NCBI GenBank assembly: GCA_964586675.1
Contig: CAZPHQ010000053.1
Span: 1-5,186 of the forward strand
DNA length: 5,186 nucleotides
DNA from: JADLGH01 sp964586675
GTDB lineage: Bacteria; Desulfobacterota_D; UBA1144; Nemesobacterales; UBA2774
Direction of reading: 5' to 3'
The notes beneath the pieces were generated by a model. The model worked only from the letters and a program-made list of their open reading frames with translations. It ran no database searches and was not told the origin of the DNA. The translations under genes were made by a program, and so were the position numbers. Each line of letters starts with the position of its first letter. The first letter of the stretch is position 1. Positions 1-4,336 of the stretch are shown here, piece by piece.

Positions 1-4
1 AAGC

Positions 5-129
5 ATGGATTCCCGATACAAGCCTTGATACTAAAGAAGGCAGGTTTGGAGCAGTAATGGATAAGCGCTTGTGCGTAAATCGACGACGTCCGATTCCTCG
101 CTCGCTCGAAATCGTTGGGAATGACAGAA
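5..129 (+). repeat. 125-bp intergenic repeat R1, copy 1
   Basis: This segment matches 2803-2927 in the same orientation with no gap and 11 mismatches in 125 positions (about 91% identity, counted by eye). Its ends form an imperfect inverted pair: ATTCCCGAT near the left end and ATCGTTGGGAAT before ATGACA at the right end. The core (about 52-116) contains a GTAATGGATAAGCGC-like stretch and the phrase CGTCCGATTCCTCGCTCGCT. That core also appears, more diverged, in the R2 elements at 986-1106 and 2938-3057. An open frame crossing it has no protein-like composition, so I treat it as a non-autonomous intergenic repeat. Confidence 0.85.
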
Positions 130-136
130 TAGAAAT

Positions 137-178
137 CCCCCTCACCCTTCATCCCTCTCCCCCGGAGGGTAGAGGGGA
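137..178 (+). repeat. C-rich hairpin repeat R3, copy 1
   Basis: The segment begins CCCCTCACCCTTCATCCCTC and folds back: CCCTCT at 153-158 pairs with AGAGGG at 171-176, with further C/G pairing inside. Related copies lie at 2684-2721, 4223-4262 and, truncated, 5107-5132. This is the widespread 'CCCTCACCC...CCCTCTCCC...GGGAGAGGG' intergenic repeat type of many bacterial genomes. It has no T-tract, so a terminator role is not evident. It follows R1 copy 1 after 7 bp. Confidence 0.7.
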
Positions 179-370
179 GTGTATGGTGGTTCAGATTTTT
201 AACGCCAATTTTTACGTCCCGGAAGTGTATTGCTTCGCCGCGTCCGGCTACGCATGGCTTCGCCGCGACAAGGGCGGCTCGCAATTTTATGTTTTCGATC
301 CAGCTCTTGATTGTCTGCGCGCGTTGTGGGCTTCATTTGGAATTCATAATCGTAAGGTATTCTTTCTCGT
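179..370. other. Non-coding stretch with an 11-bp direct repeat
   Basis: No convincing gene lies here. GCTTCGCCGCG occurs at 232-242 and again at 257-267, a 25-bp period. The last 50 bases turn AT-rich, as expected of the promoter region of the gene starting at 371. Open frames that run through this stretch begin inside R1 or end within the next gene and have no family-like sequence. Confidence 0.4.
324..350 (+). promoter_or_regulatory. Possible sigma-70 promoter for the gene at 371
   Basis: TTGTGG (324-329) and CATAAT (345-350) are separated by 15 bp, shorter than the preferred 17. The -10 match is good (5 of 6) and the -35 match weaker. Transcription would start near 357, leaving a leader of about 14 nt and only a weak AAGG (354-357) as ribosome binding site, which would lie at or before the transcript start. 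The call is tentative. Confidence 0.22.
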
Positions 371-751
371 ATGATAGAAACGAAAAGACTAACAGCGATA
401 CCGGATGGTCCGGTAGGCGGCCCGCGGAAGGGCCGGAGCGCGGTAACACTTTACTGCGTGTTATTTCTCGATATGTACTCGAACAGGGAGCTTGTCTCTG
501 TTTACAGCGACTGGGCGAACGCCGAGGCGTTTCGCAACTGTTCTCCGAGGAAGCTCTACATCGAGCCCGAAGAGGTGCGCGGCGTAGGCGCCGACGGCAA
601 GCTCTGGTGCTCGAACGAATGGGGTCCGGGGGATACTCTCTCCTTCATCAGGCTGCACAGGACTTACGACGAGGCCATGGCCGCATCGGACGCGCGCACA
701 AAGCCGACGCCGGTGAGAGTGGCGGACCTCGACGTGGTCTACGACAGCTGA
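371..751 (+). CDS. Small uncharacterised protein, 126 aa
   Basis: I do not recognise this protein. It looks like a real gene: from about residue 28 the sequence is well mixed and GC-rich at third positions, reading YCVLFLDMYSNRELVSVYSD, then alternating helix-like and strand-like stretches with several Trp, Tyr and charged residues. There is no signal peptide or membrane segment, so a soluble cytoplasmic protein is likely. Cysteines sit at 29, 57 and 80, the last within a KLWCSNEWGPGD stretch, too scattered for an evident metal site. Residues 1-27 (rich in Gly, Pro, Lys, Arg) look less conserved in style. The real start could therefore be GTG at 458 or ATG at 473, which would give 97 or 92 aa. 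ATG 371 has only a weak AAGG 13 nt upstream. The gene stands alone, with the next gene 488 bp downstream. Confidence 0.6.
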   Translation: MIETKRLTAIPDGPVGGPRKGRSAVTLYCVLFLDMYSNRELVSVYSDWANAEAFRNCSPRKLYIEPEEVRGVGADGKLWCSNEWGPGDTLSFIRLHRTYDEAMAASDARTKPTPVRVADLDVVYDS

Positions 752-789
752 AACACACGGTGAGTCCCGACGTAGCAGGTTCGGTGATT
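752..789 (+). repeat. Degenerate hairpin repeat R4 (right arm) after the stop
   Basis: Directly after the TGA at 749-751 comes ACACACGGTGAG (753-764), a decayed version of the ACACAC-nnn-GTGTGT hairpin seen intact at 4125-4139. It is followed by CGACGTAGCAGGTTCGGTG (769-787), which matches the reverse complement of 3298-3317 (CACCAAATCTGCTACGTCGG). The hairpin is broken here but the flanking arm is preserved. Confidence 0.45.
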
Positions 790-861
790 TAAGCCTCCGT
801 TCGCGCGGCAGAATTCATGTCATCTCGAACGCATGTAAAAGGTCTGTCTTTTAAAAACGAG

Positions 862-882
862 ATCCTGAATCAAGTTCAGGAT
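862..882 (+). repeat. ATCCTGAA/TTCAGGAT hairpin repeat
   Basis: ATCCTGAA (862-869) pairs perfectly with TTCAGGAT (875-882) around a 5-nt loop and is followed by GACG. The same 'GATCCTGAA...TTCAGGATGAC' form is common in intergenic DNA of many bacteria. No T-run follows, so it is better read as a dispersed repeat than a terminator. The nearest upstream gene ends 110 bp earlier. Confidence 0.65.
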
Positions 883-895
883 GACGGCTTAAAAA

Positions 896-928
896 CTGGA
901 TTCCCGATGAAGACATTCGGGAATGACA
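896..928 (+). repeat. Short ATTCCC-GGGAAT palindromic repeat (mini-R1)
   Basis: TTCCCGA (901-907) pairs with TCGGGAA (917-923) around a 9-nt loop. It is preceded by ACTGGA and followed by TGACAG. These are the same outer arms as R1 (5-129 and 2803-2927) but without the roughly 95-bp core. The pattern resembles the dRS3-type ATTCCC(n8)GGGAAT repeat of Neisseria and similar repeats elsewhere; the resemblance is in form only. Confidence 0.65.
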
Positions 929-985
929 GAAAAGATAGATTTTTCCCGTTGGTTGAAATGACAGGTTGAGTGGCGGGTGGTATGT

Positions 986-1106
986 AAATCCCCCCTCTTT
1001 CCGCTTCGGCTCAGGCGATGAGCAGTACTGGATGAACGCCGAGAAGTTAGGCGAAGGCGTCCAATTCCTCGCCCGCTCGAAATTGTCCCCTTTTTCTAAG
1101 GGGGGA
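986..1106 (+). repeat. 120-bp intergenic repeat R2, copy A
   Basis: The element starts AAATCCCCCC and ends in a C-run/T-run/G-run hairpin (CCCC TTTTTCTAA GGGG, 1087-1104). It aligns with 2938-3057 over its full length: both contain GTACTGGAT, then AACG, GGCGTCCAATTCCTC, GCTCGAAATTGT-like sequence and the same terminal hairpin. The middle is a diverged form of the R1 core, so R1 and R2 share an interior but differ in their end arms. It is not protein-like in any frame. Confidence 0.75.
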
Positions 1107-1144
1107 AGAAGATTTAAATTCCGACGCAGCGCCGTCGCAGGCTC

Positions 1145-1216
1145 GCGCATCGGATGCGCGGCAGGTGGCAACAAGCAAGAAGCTGCCACTTCGAATGTCG
1201 GCGGACACTGTCCGCC
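1145..1216 (+). promoter_or_regulatory. Three consecutive hairpins in the leader of the VOC gene
   Basis: GCGCAT-CGG-ATGCGC (1145-1159), GTGGCA...TGCCAC (1165-1170 with 1184-1189, 13-nt loop) and GGCGGAC-ACT-GTCCGCC (1200-1216) follow one another. The last ends 10 bp before the ribosome binding site. The third hairpin with its left flank (1191-1215) matches 3202-3226 at 20 of 25 positions, including a swapped base pair. That favours a dispersed repeat, though a regulatory leader is possible. It fits no riboswitch class that I recognise. No clear sigma-70 promoter is visible between 1107 and 1239. Confidence 0.4.
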
Positions 1217-1226
1217 TTGCGGAAAT

Positions 1227-1232
1227 CGGAGG
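1227..1232 (+). promoter_or_regulatory. Ribosome binding site CGGAGG
   Basis: CGGAGG lies 7 nt before ATG 1240. It decides the start in favour of 1240 over the in-frame ATG at 1258, which has no Shine-Dalgarno sequence. Confidence 0.8.
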
Positions 1233-1239
1233 TTGATAT

Positions 1240-1752
1240 ATGCTTAACGTCCCTGAAATGAGCATTAGATTCGCCCACGCAAGCATAACGGCGCGCGACC
1301 TGGCCCGGCTCGCCGAGTTCTACGGCAACGTTTTCGACTGCGCCCCGGCGCTCCCGGAGAAGAGCTTTTCCGGCGAGTGGCTGGAGAAGGGGACTGGTGT
1401 GCCCGGCGCGGCGTTCAAGCGCGTGCACCTGAAATTCCCGGGAGACGACGGCGAGGAAGCCCCGATACTCGAAATCATCGAATACGAGGTTCCGTACGAC
1501 GGCGTGCCAGATGCGCCCGCCAACAGCAAGGGGCTCCGCCACATAGCCTTCGAGACGGAGACTGTCGACGAGCTGAAACGCCGTAAAGCGCTCGTGATCG
1601 CCAACGGCGGCGGCAAGCTCGGGGAGATAACGTCGCGCAGGATCGAGGGCGTGGGAGAGGTCACGTTCGTCTACCTGACAGACCCCGAGGGCAATATAGT
1701 CGAGCTCGTCAACTGGCAGGAGCCCGACCCGATGCCGCCCGTGGAAGAGTAA
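1240..1752 (+). CDS. VOC-fold (glyoxalase/dioxygenase superfamily) metalloprotein
   Basis: This 170-aa protein has the paired beta-alpha-beta-beta-beta modules of the vicinal oxygen chelate superfamily. The N-terminal module (about residues 9-85) starts RFAHASITARDLARLAEFYG and the C-terminal module (about 99-160) starts GLRHIAFETETVDEL and ends DPEGNIVELVNW. Four residues sit where VOC enzymes bind a divalent metal: His13, Glu78 (ILEIIEY), His101 and Glu155, so the site appears complete. Known family reactions include glyoxalase I, methylmalonyl-CoA epimerase and extradiol dioxygenase. The sequence does not settle which applies, and many relatives are loosely called lactoylglutathione lyase-like. 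It is soluble with no signal peptide. An insert at residues 34-60, including SGEWLEKGTGVPG, separates strands of module one and may shape the substrate pocket. The gene is monocistronic by spacing, with a hairpin-rich leader. Confidence 0.9.
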   Translation: MLNVPEMSIRFAHASITARDLARLAEFYGNVFDCAPALPEKSFSGEWLEKGTGVPGAAFKRVHLKFPGDDGEEAPILEIIEYEVPYDGVPDAPANSKGLRHIAFETETVDELKRRKALVIANGGGKLGEITSRRIEGVGEVTFVYLTDPEGNIVELVNWQEPDPMPPVEE

Positions 1753-1757
1753 TCCCC

Positions 1758-1770
1758 GCCCAGTCCGGGC
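1758..1770 (+). terminator. Weak hairpin after the VOC gene
   Basis: GCCC (1758-1761) can pair with GGGC (1767-1770) five bases after the TAA, followed by AAATAT rather than a T-run. This is a poor intrinsic terminator candidate. The rest of 1771-1822 shows nothing. Confidence 0.2.
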
Positions 1771-1822
1771 AAATATCAGAAACTCATTAAAACACCGCTC
1801 ACCGGCCAGCCAGCCGCGTCTA

Positions 1823-1852
1823 TTGCTTTTCAAACGTATTTTATAGTATATT
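1823..1852 (+). promoter_or_regulatory. Sigma-70-like promoter of the IPTL-CTERM gene
   Basis: TTGCTT (1823-1828) and TATATT (1847-1852) are 18 bp apart within an AT-rich island that contrasts with the GC-rich DNA on both sides. A start near 1859 would give a leader of about 40 nt containing the GGAGG at 1887-1891. TATAGT (1842-1847) is an alternative -10 but has a poor spacing. Confidence 0.45.
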
Positions 1853-1901
1853 CATTAGCGAAAGAGTGAATTCAGAATCCGTTAATGGAGGCAGGTGGAT
1901 T

Positions 1902-2663
1902 ATGAAAACTGTATTCGCGATTATTTCGGCACTGATAATTTTTATAGCGCCCGCCGTGACGAAGGCCCAGACTGTTACTACCGTCACTCCGGCCACACCC
2001 GGCGTCGGCAACTGTTTCCCCTTCGGCAACAGCAGCAGTGAAGGGGAAGCGTGGGGGCCCTTCATGGGATTTATTTACCAGAACGTACCGGCCTTCTCCA
2101 TACAGCCGGGCGATATTCTGGCATTCGATCTCGGGGACATGAACACGGTTGACGTACAGCTCGACATAGAGCTTGCGGCGACGACGTCGAACGGGGGCGA
2201 GAGTCCAGACCTGCCGTTCACGAAAGTCGTCTCCAACACGCAGATACCGCTAAACCCGAACGGCAACGATATAATCGGCGACTTCGAGATGCAGTTCACA
2301 GTCGATGCTGCATTCGACTTCCCGGGCGGCGGCCTGATAATCCGCTTTTCGAATACGGCCGGCCCCTACGACCTTTACGTGGATTGCGCACAGGTGCTGG
2401 TCAATGCCAGCGCGGCCGACCCGTCCGGCTTTTTCATTACGAGATACTTCGGGGATCCCGACGGCATCCCGCCTTATAACTTCAGCGACGGTGAAAGCAT
2501 CGGCGGATTCAGGGTAATCGCTTCGGATACGCCTCCTCCCCCTCCACCGCCGGTTTTCGTCGGAGTGCCGACGCTTTCGGAGTGGGGGATGATGGCTGTT
2601 GCGGCAGGGTTCGGGTTGCTTGGTGCTTTCTATGCAGTTAGAAGAAGGAAATTGTCGGCTTAA
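1902..2663 (+). CDS. Exported beta-rich protein with IPTL-CTERM sorting tail
   Basis: This 253-aa protein has three parts. Residues 1-22 are a Sec signal peptide: Lys2, a hydrophobic core FAIISALIIFIAPAV, and probable cleavage after TKA. Residues 23-208 form a Gly/Asn/Asp-rich, strand-rich domain with two cysteines (38 and 162) that could form a disulfide, and it matches no enzyme family I know. Residues 211-217 are seven prolines, a linker to the tail VPTLSEWG (222-229), a hydrophobic helix and the basic end RRRK. The tail is the IPTL-CTERM signal, processed by exosortase XrtH in known systems, so the mature protein is likely surface-anchored or released outside the cell. XrtH is not in this window. 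ATG 1902 is chosen because it begins the signal peptide and has GGAGG 10 nt upstream; an in-frame GTG at 1866 would add a hydrophilic extension. The gene has its own promoter and a downstream hairpin. Confidence 0.88.
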   Translation: MKTVFAIISALIIFIAPAVTKAQTVTTVTPATPGVGNCFPFGNSSSEGEAWGPFMGFIYQNVPAFSIQPGDILAFDLGDMNTVDVQLDIELAATTSNGGESPDLPFTKVVSNTQIPLNPNGNDIIGDFEMQFTVDAAFDFPGGGLIIRFSNTAGPYDLYVDCAQVLVNASAADPSGFFITRYFGDPDGIPPYNFSDGESIGGFRVIASDTPPPPPPPVFVGVPTLSEWGMMAVAAGFGLLGAFYAVRRRKLSA

Positions 2664-2683
2664 TTTATCAGCGTTGAGGTACA

Positions 2684-2721
2684 CCCTCACCCCAGCCCTC
2701 TCCCCTCAAGGGAGAGGGTGA
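2684..2721 (+). repeat. C-rich hairpin repeat R3, copy 2 (possible terminator)
   Basis: CCCTCTCCC (2696-2704) pairs perfectly over 9 bp with GGGAGAGGG (2710-2718) around the loop CTCAA. It is preceded by CCCTCACCCCAG, as in the other R3 copies. It lies about 30 bp after the stop of the IPTL-CTERM gene and could block transcription or protect the 3' end, but AATAAAAG follows instead of a T-run. Confidence 0.7.
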
Positions 2722-2736
2722 ATAAAAGAGTGGATG

Positions 2737-2775
2737 ATGATTGCTGCGTGGTGCGTCGCACCCTCGCAATGACAA
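2737..2775 (+). repeat. ATTGC...GCAAT palindromic repeat
   Basis: ATTGC (2740-2744) and GCAAT (2766-2770) enclose GTGC-GTC-GCAC, and TGACA follows. This is the common intergenic 'GATTGC...CTCGCAATGACA' form. It has the same right-end phrase (ATGACA) as the R1, mini-R1 and 862-882 repeats. Confidence 0.5.
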
Positions 2776-2802
2776 AGATTTCTGGATGGATTGCTGGCGG
2801 AA

Positions 2803-2927
2803 ATGGATTCCCGATACAGGCTTAGATACTAAAGTAGACAGGTTTGGAGCTGTACTGGATAAGCGCTTATGCGTAAATCAACGGCGTCCGATTCCTCGCT
2901 CGCTCGAAATCGTTGGGAATGACAAAA
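2803..2927 (+). repeat. 125-bp intergenic repeat R1, copy 2
   Basis: This is the second full R1 copy, a gapless direct repeat of 5-129 with 11 differences. Its ends and core are as described for copy 1. Ten base pairs downstream begins an R2 element (2938-3057), giving the order R1-R2. The shorter mini-R1 at 896-928 precedes R2 copy A in the same order. Confidence 0.85.
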
Positions 2928-2937
2928 TAAAAGGACT

Positions 2938-3057
2938 AAATCCCCCTGTTTTACTTTGATTCGGAATATATGCTGTACTGGATTAACGTCGAGTAGGTAA
3001 GCGAGGGCGTCCAATTCCTCACTCGTTCGAAATTGTTCCCCCTTTTTCTAAGGGGGA
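2938..3057 (+). repeat. 120-bp intergenic repeat R2, copy B
   Basis: This aligns end to end with 986-1106. Shared parts are AAATCCCCCT at the left, TGTACTGGATTAACG, GGGCGTCCAATTCCTC, TCGAAATTGT, and the terminal hairpin CCCCCTT-TTTCT-AAGGGGG (3038-3056). The interior again resembles the R1 core, and copy B is closer to R1 there than copy A is in the GTACTGGATTAACG part. Confidence 0.75.
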
Positions 3058-3067
3058 CTTTAAAATC

Positions 3068-3250
3068 GTCGATGCCGGTGATAATGGCAACATCGTCACC
3101 AAGTCAAGCTCCTGTGCACATAGTTTGTTTTCCGATGAGCAAGACCAGCGATTCATAGCGCCGTTCGCGTTGTCGGTGATAACGGCACGGTCGGTGCTGC
3201 GTCGATTGCCGGCGGAGGCTCTCCGCACACATAGTGTGTTTTTCGATATA
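3068..3250 (+). repeat. Imperfect tandem duplication, about 100-110 bp unit
   Basis: CGGTGATAATGGCA (3076-3089) recurs as CGGTGATAACGGCA (3174-3187), 98 bp later. The phrase CTCCTGTGCACATAGTTTGT (3110-3129) recurs as CTCTCCGCACACATAGTGTG (3219-3238), about 111 bp later. The unit is therefore duplicated with an indel. The second unit carries two intact hairpins, GCGGAG-GCT-CTCCGC (3212-3226) and CACAC-ATA-GTGTG (3226-3238) followed by TTTTT; the first unit has only decayed versions. No gene is visible here. Confidence 0.5.
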
Positions 3251-3295
3251 TCAGATGCAGAACTTAATGATTCCCTCTCGCACGAATGGTGATTT

Positions 3296-3339
3296 GCGCA
3301 CCAAATCTGCTACGTCGGTCTCCTGCGCACGTGGTGCGC
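3296..3339 (-). repeat. Hairpin repeat R4 abutting the sulfotransferase stop
   Basis: GCGCAC-GTG-GTGCGC (3325-3339) is a perfect 6-bp stem with a 3-nt loop, directly next to the TAG of the minus-strand gene (3340-3342). On the minus strand it is followed by ACCGACGTAGCAGATTTGGT and then GCGC (down to 3296), the arm also seen at 769-787. It could act as a 3'-end hairpin for the sulfotransferase transcript but lacks a U-tract. Confidence 0.6.
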
Positions 3340-4038
3340 CTAGAAGTCGTAGCCGAGGAGATCGATTTCGGGGCGGAAGAGGGTTTCGACGGCGGCCTTC
3401 CAACCGGGCGTATAAACCTCCCGATACGGACGCCTGTCCTGGCGGTAGTGAGATTTTTCAGTCGCGCCGAGGGAGCCCGGGAACGGCACGCCGAGCATGC
3501 CGAACACCTCTGCCAGCTCCTCGTTCAGCCTCTCGTAGCGTATGACGCGGTCGACAATGAGCTTCCCGTCGAGGTCGGTGTACTTCGTGTAGTTGTAGGG
3601 AAGGTCGGCGACCTTGAGATACTCGTCGAAGGTTATGTTCTCGTCGTACCTGGCGTATCTCTGCCGGACGAAGTGGTAGTGAGAGAGGACTTTGTCCCAC
3701 GGGTTCCTGTCTACCGTGAATTTATAGTAGCTGTCCCATATCTCGCGGGGGATCCTGTCCCTGACCTCGCGGGCCTTGATATGCGACTGGAACTTTTTCA
3801 GGGTAGCGAACCGCCAGAGCGTCCGAACATACTGGCGCGCGGTGGTCTTCTCGGCGAGCTCGGGGAGGGGGTTGAAAAGGCCCCTGAAATTCCGGGGATG
3901 ATAGTCCTGCTCGGGCCTGTCGATGGGGGAGATGACGTCGCTCTCGCCGCAGAGGCGGGAGAGATAAATCTGTATGCTGGAGCCGGCAGTTTTCCTGGTC
4001 TTTATGAAGATAAATTTGTACTTATGGGACAGTATCAT
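3340..4038 (-). CDS. Sulfotransferase family protein (Sulfotransfer_2-like)
   Basis: This 232-aa soluble protein would transfer sulfate from PAPS to an acceptor, typically a glycan or surface polymer in this family. The 5'-phosphosulfate loop is at residues 9-22: FIFIKTRKTAGSSI, a variant of the FIHIPKTAGTS pattern, with the likely catalytic Lys16. The 3'-phosphate binding segment FTVDRNPWDKVLSHY (107-121) supplies Arg111 and Ser119. His86 (SHIKA) is a possible base, which I cannot confirm. The C-terminus, ending LLGYDF, is typical and complete. ATG 4038 is chosen because relatives commonly begin at the MI-SHKYKF phrase and GGTGG lies 5 nt upstream. ATG 4050 would add four residues (MVVR) and has no ribosome binding site. 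The gene is alone on the minus strand, with its own promoter and a palindrome in its leader. No PAPS synthesis or glycosyltransferase genes adjoin it, so the acceptor is unknown. Confidence 0.88.
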   Translation of the reverse strand: MILSHKYKFIFIKTRKTAGSSIQIYLSRLCGESDVISPIDRPEQDYHPRNFRGLFNPLPELAEKTTARQYVRTLWRFATLKKFQSHIKAREVRDRIPREIWDSYYKFTVDRNPWDKVLSHYHFVRQRYARYDENITFDEYLKVADLPYNYTKYTDLDGKLIVDRVIRYERLNEELAEVFGMLGVPFPGSLGATEKSHYRQDRRPYREVYTPGWKAAVETLFRPEIDLLGYDF

Positions 4039-4062
4039 CCGCACCACCATGCGCCCGGGGCG

Positions 4063-4074
4063 GGGTGATCACCC
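4063..4074. promoter_or_regulatory. 12-bp perfect palindrome in the sulfotransferase leader
   Basis: GGGTGATCACCC lies between the predicted transcription start (about 4090) and the start codon. A perfect 12-bp dyad here could be an operator for a dimeric repressor or an RNA hairpin. No known regulator's consensus is claimed. Confidence 0.35.
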
Positions 4075-4096
4075 GCTCTGGACCGCCTTCGGCAAA

Positions 4097-4124
4097 ATTG
4101 TACCACGGCTGTTAACCGTAGCAA
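4097..4124 (-). promoter_or_regulatory. Sigma-70-like promoter of the sulfotransferase gene
   Basis: Read on the minus strand, TTGCTA (4124-4119) and TACAAT (4102-4097) are 16 bp apart, each a good match to the consensus. Transcription would start near 4090, giving a leader of about 40-50 nt that includes the GGGTGATCACCC palindrome. The -35 box directly abuts the R4 hairpin at 4125-4139. Confidence 0.55.
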
Positions 4125-4152
4125 ACACACGGAGTGTGTGTTTTTCGACGTA
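4125..4152 (+). repeat. Hairpin repeat R4 with T-run
   Basis: ACACAC-GGA-GTGTGT (4125-4139) is a 6-bp stem with a 3-nt loop, followed by G, TTTTT and CGACGTAG, the R4 right arm. It looks like an intrinsic terminator, but no plus-strand gene lies upstream for it to end. I read it as a repeat copy. Confidence 0.55.
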
Positions 4153-4222
4153 GCGGAATCAAATGCTCTAAGCACCTGTCGTGCGAAAGGTGGTTGTATC
4201 AAAATCGCAGCTTCATTGTTTC

Positions 4223-4262
4223 TCACCCCCACCCTGACCCTCCCCCTAAAATGGGGAGGGGA
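4223..4262 (+). repeat. C-rich hairpin repeat R3, copy 3
   Basis: CCCTCCCC (4238-4245) pairs over 8 bp with GGGGAGGG (4253-4260) around a 7-nt loop. CTCACCCCCACCCTGA precedes it. It lies 75 bp before the methyltransferase start. Between 4153 and 4222 I see nothing else. Confidence 0.65.
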
Positions 4263-4292
4263 CTGTTAAGTGTGGCGTCAATATTTAACGTC

Positions 4293-4321
4293 TTCACAAC
4301 GTGCAAGTTGCGGATTATGCA
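4293..4321 (+). promoter_or_regulatory. Possible promoter of the methyltransferase gene
   Basis: TTCACA (4293-4298, one mismatch to consensus) and TATGCA (4316-4321, three mismatches) are spaced 17 bp apart. If used, the transcript would start near 4328, only about 9 nt before ATG 4337. That would agree with the absence of a Shine-Dalgarno sequence. Confidence 0.22.
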
Positions 4322-4336
4322 TTAAACTACTCTCGC

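Noticed and set aside
57..374. Open frame of 105 codons on the plus strand
   Set aside because: It begins inside the R1 repeat and continues through the C-rich R3 hairpin; its first third is only translated repeat, also seen as an open frame in R1 copy 2.
289..792. Open frame of 167 codons on the plus strand
   Set aside because: It overlaps the better frame 371-751 almost fully, is extremely rich in Arg (runs such as RRGARRRRRRQ), and looks like a frame-shifted shadow.
752..1239. Insertion sequence remnant
   Set aside because: No transposase fragment or target-site duplication is visible; the gap is explained by short repeats and hairpins.
1114..1833. Long minus-strand open frame opposite the VOC gene
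   Set aside because: It is an antisense shadow of a GC-rich gene that has a full set of metal ligands and a ribosome binding site; the antisense product has no recognisable domain.
5..2927. CRISPR array from the R1 and R2 repeats
   Set aside because: The repeats are too long (about 120 bp), irregularly spaced and only two copies each, without spacers or cas genes.
3286..4068. Plus-strand open frame of 260 codons opposite the sulfotransferase
   Set aside because: It is longer than the real gene, but the minus-strand protein has clear PAPS-binding motifs, a promoter and a normal C-terminus; the plus product is Val/Glu/Gly-rich without motifs.
4125..4145. Intrinsic terminator on the plus strand
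   Set aside because: The hairpin plus TTTTT has the right form, but no plus-strand gene lies upstream; the next gene on the left is on the minus strand and starts here.
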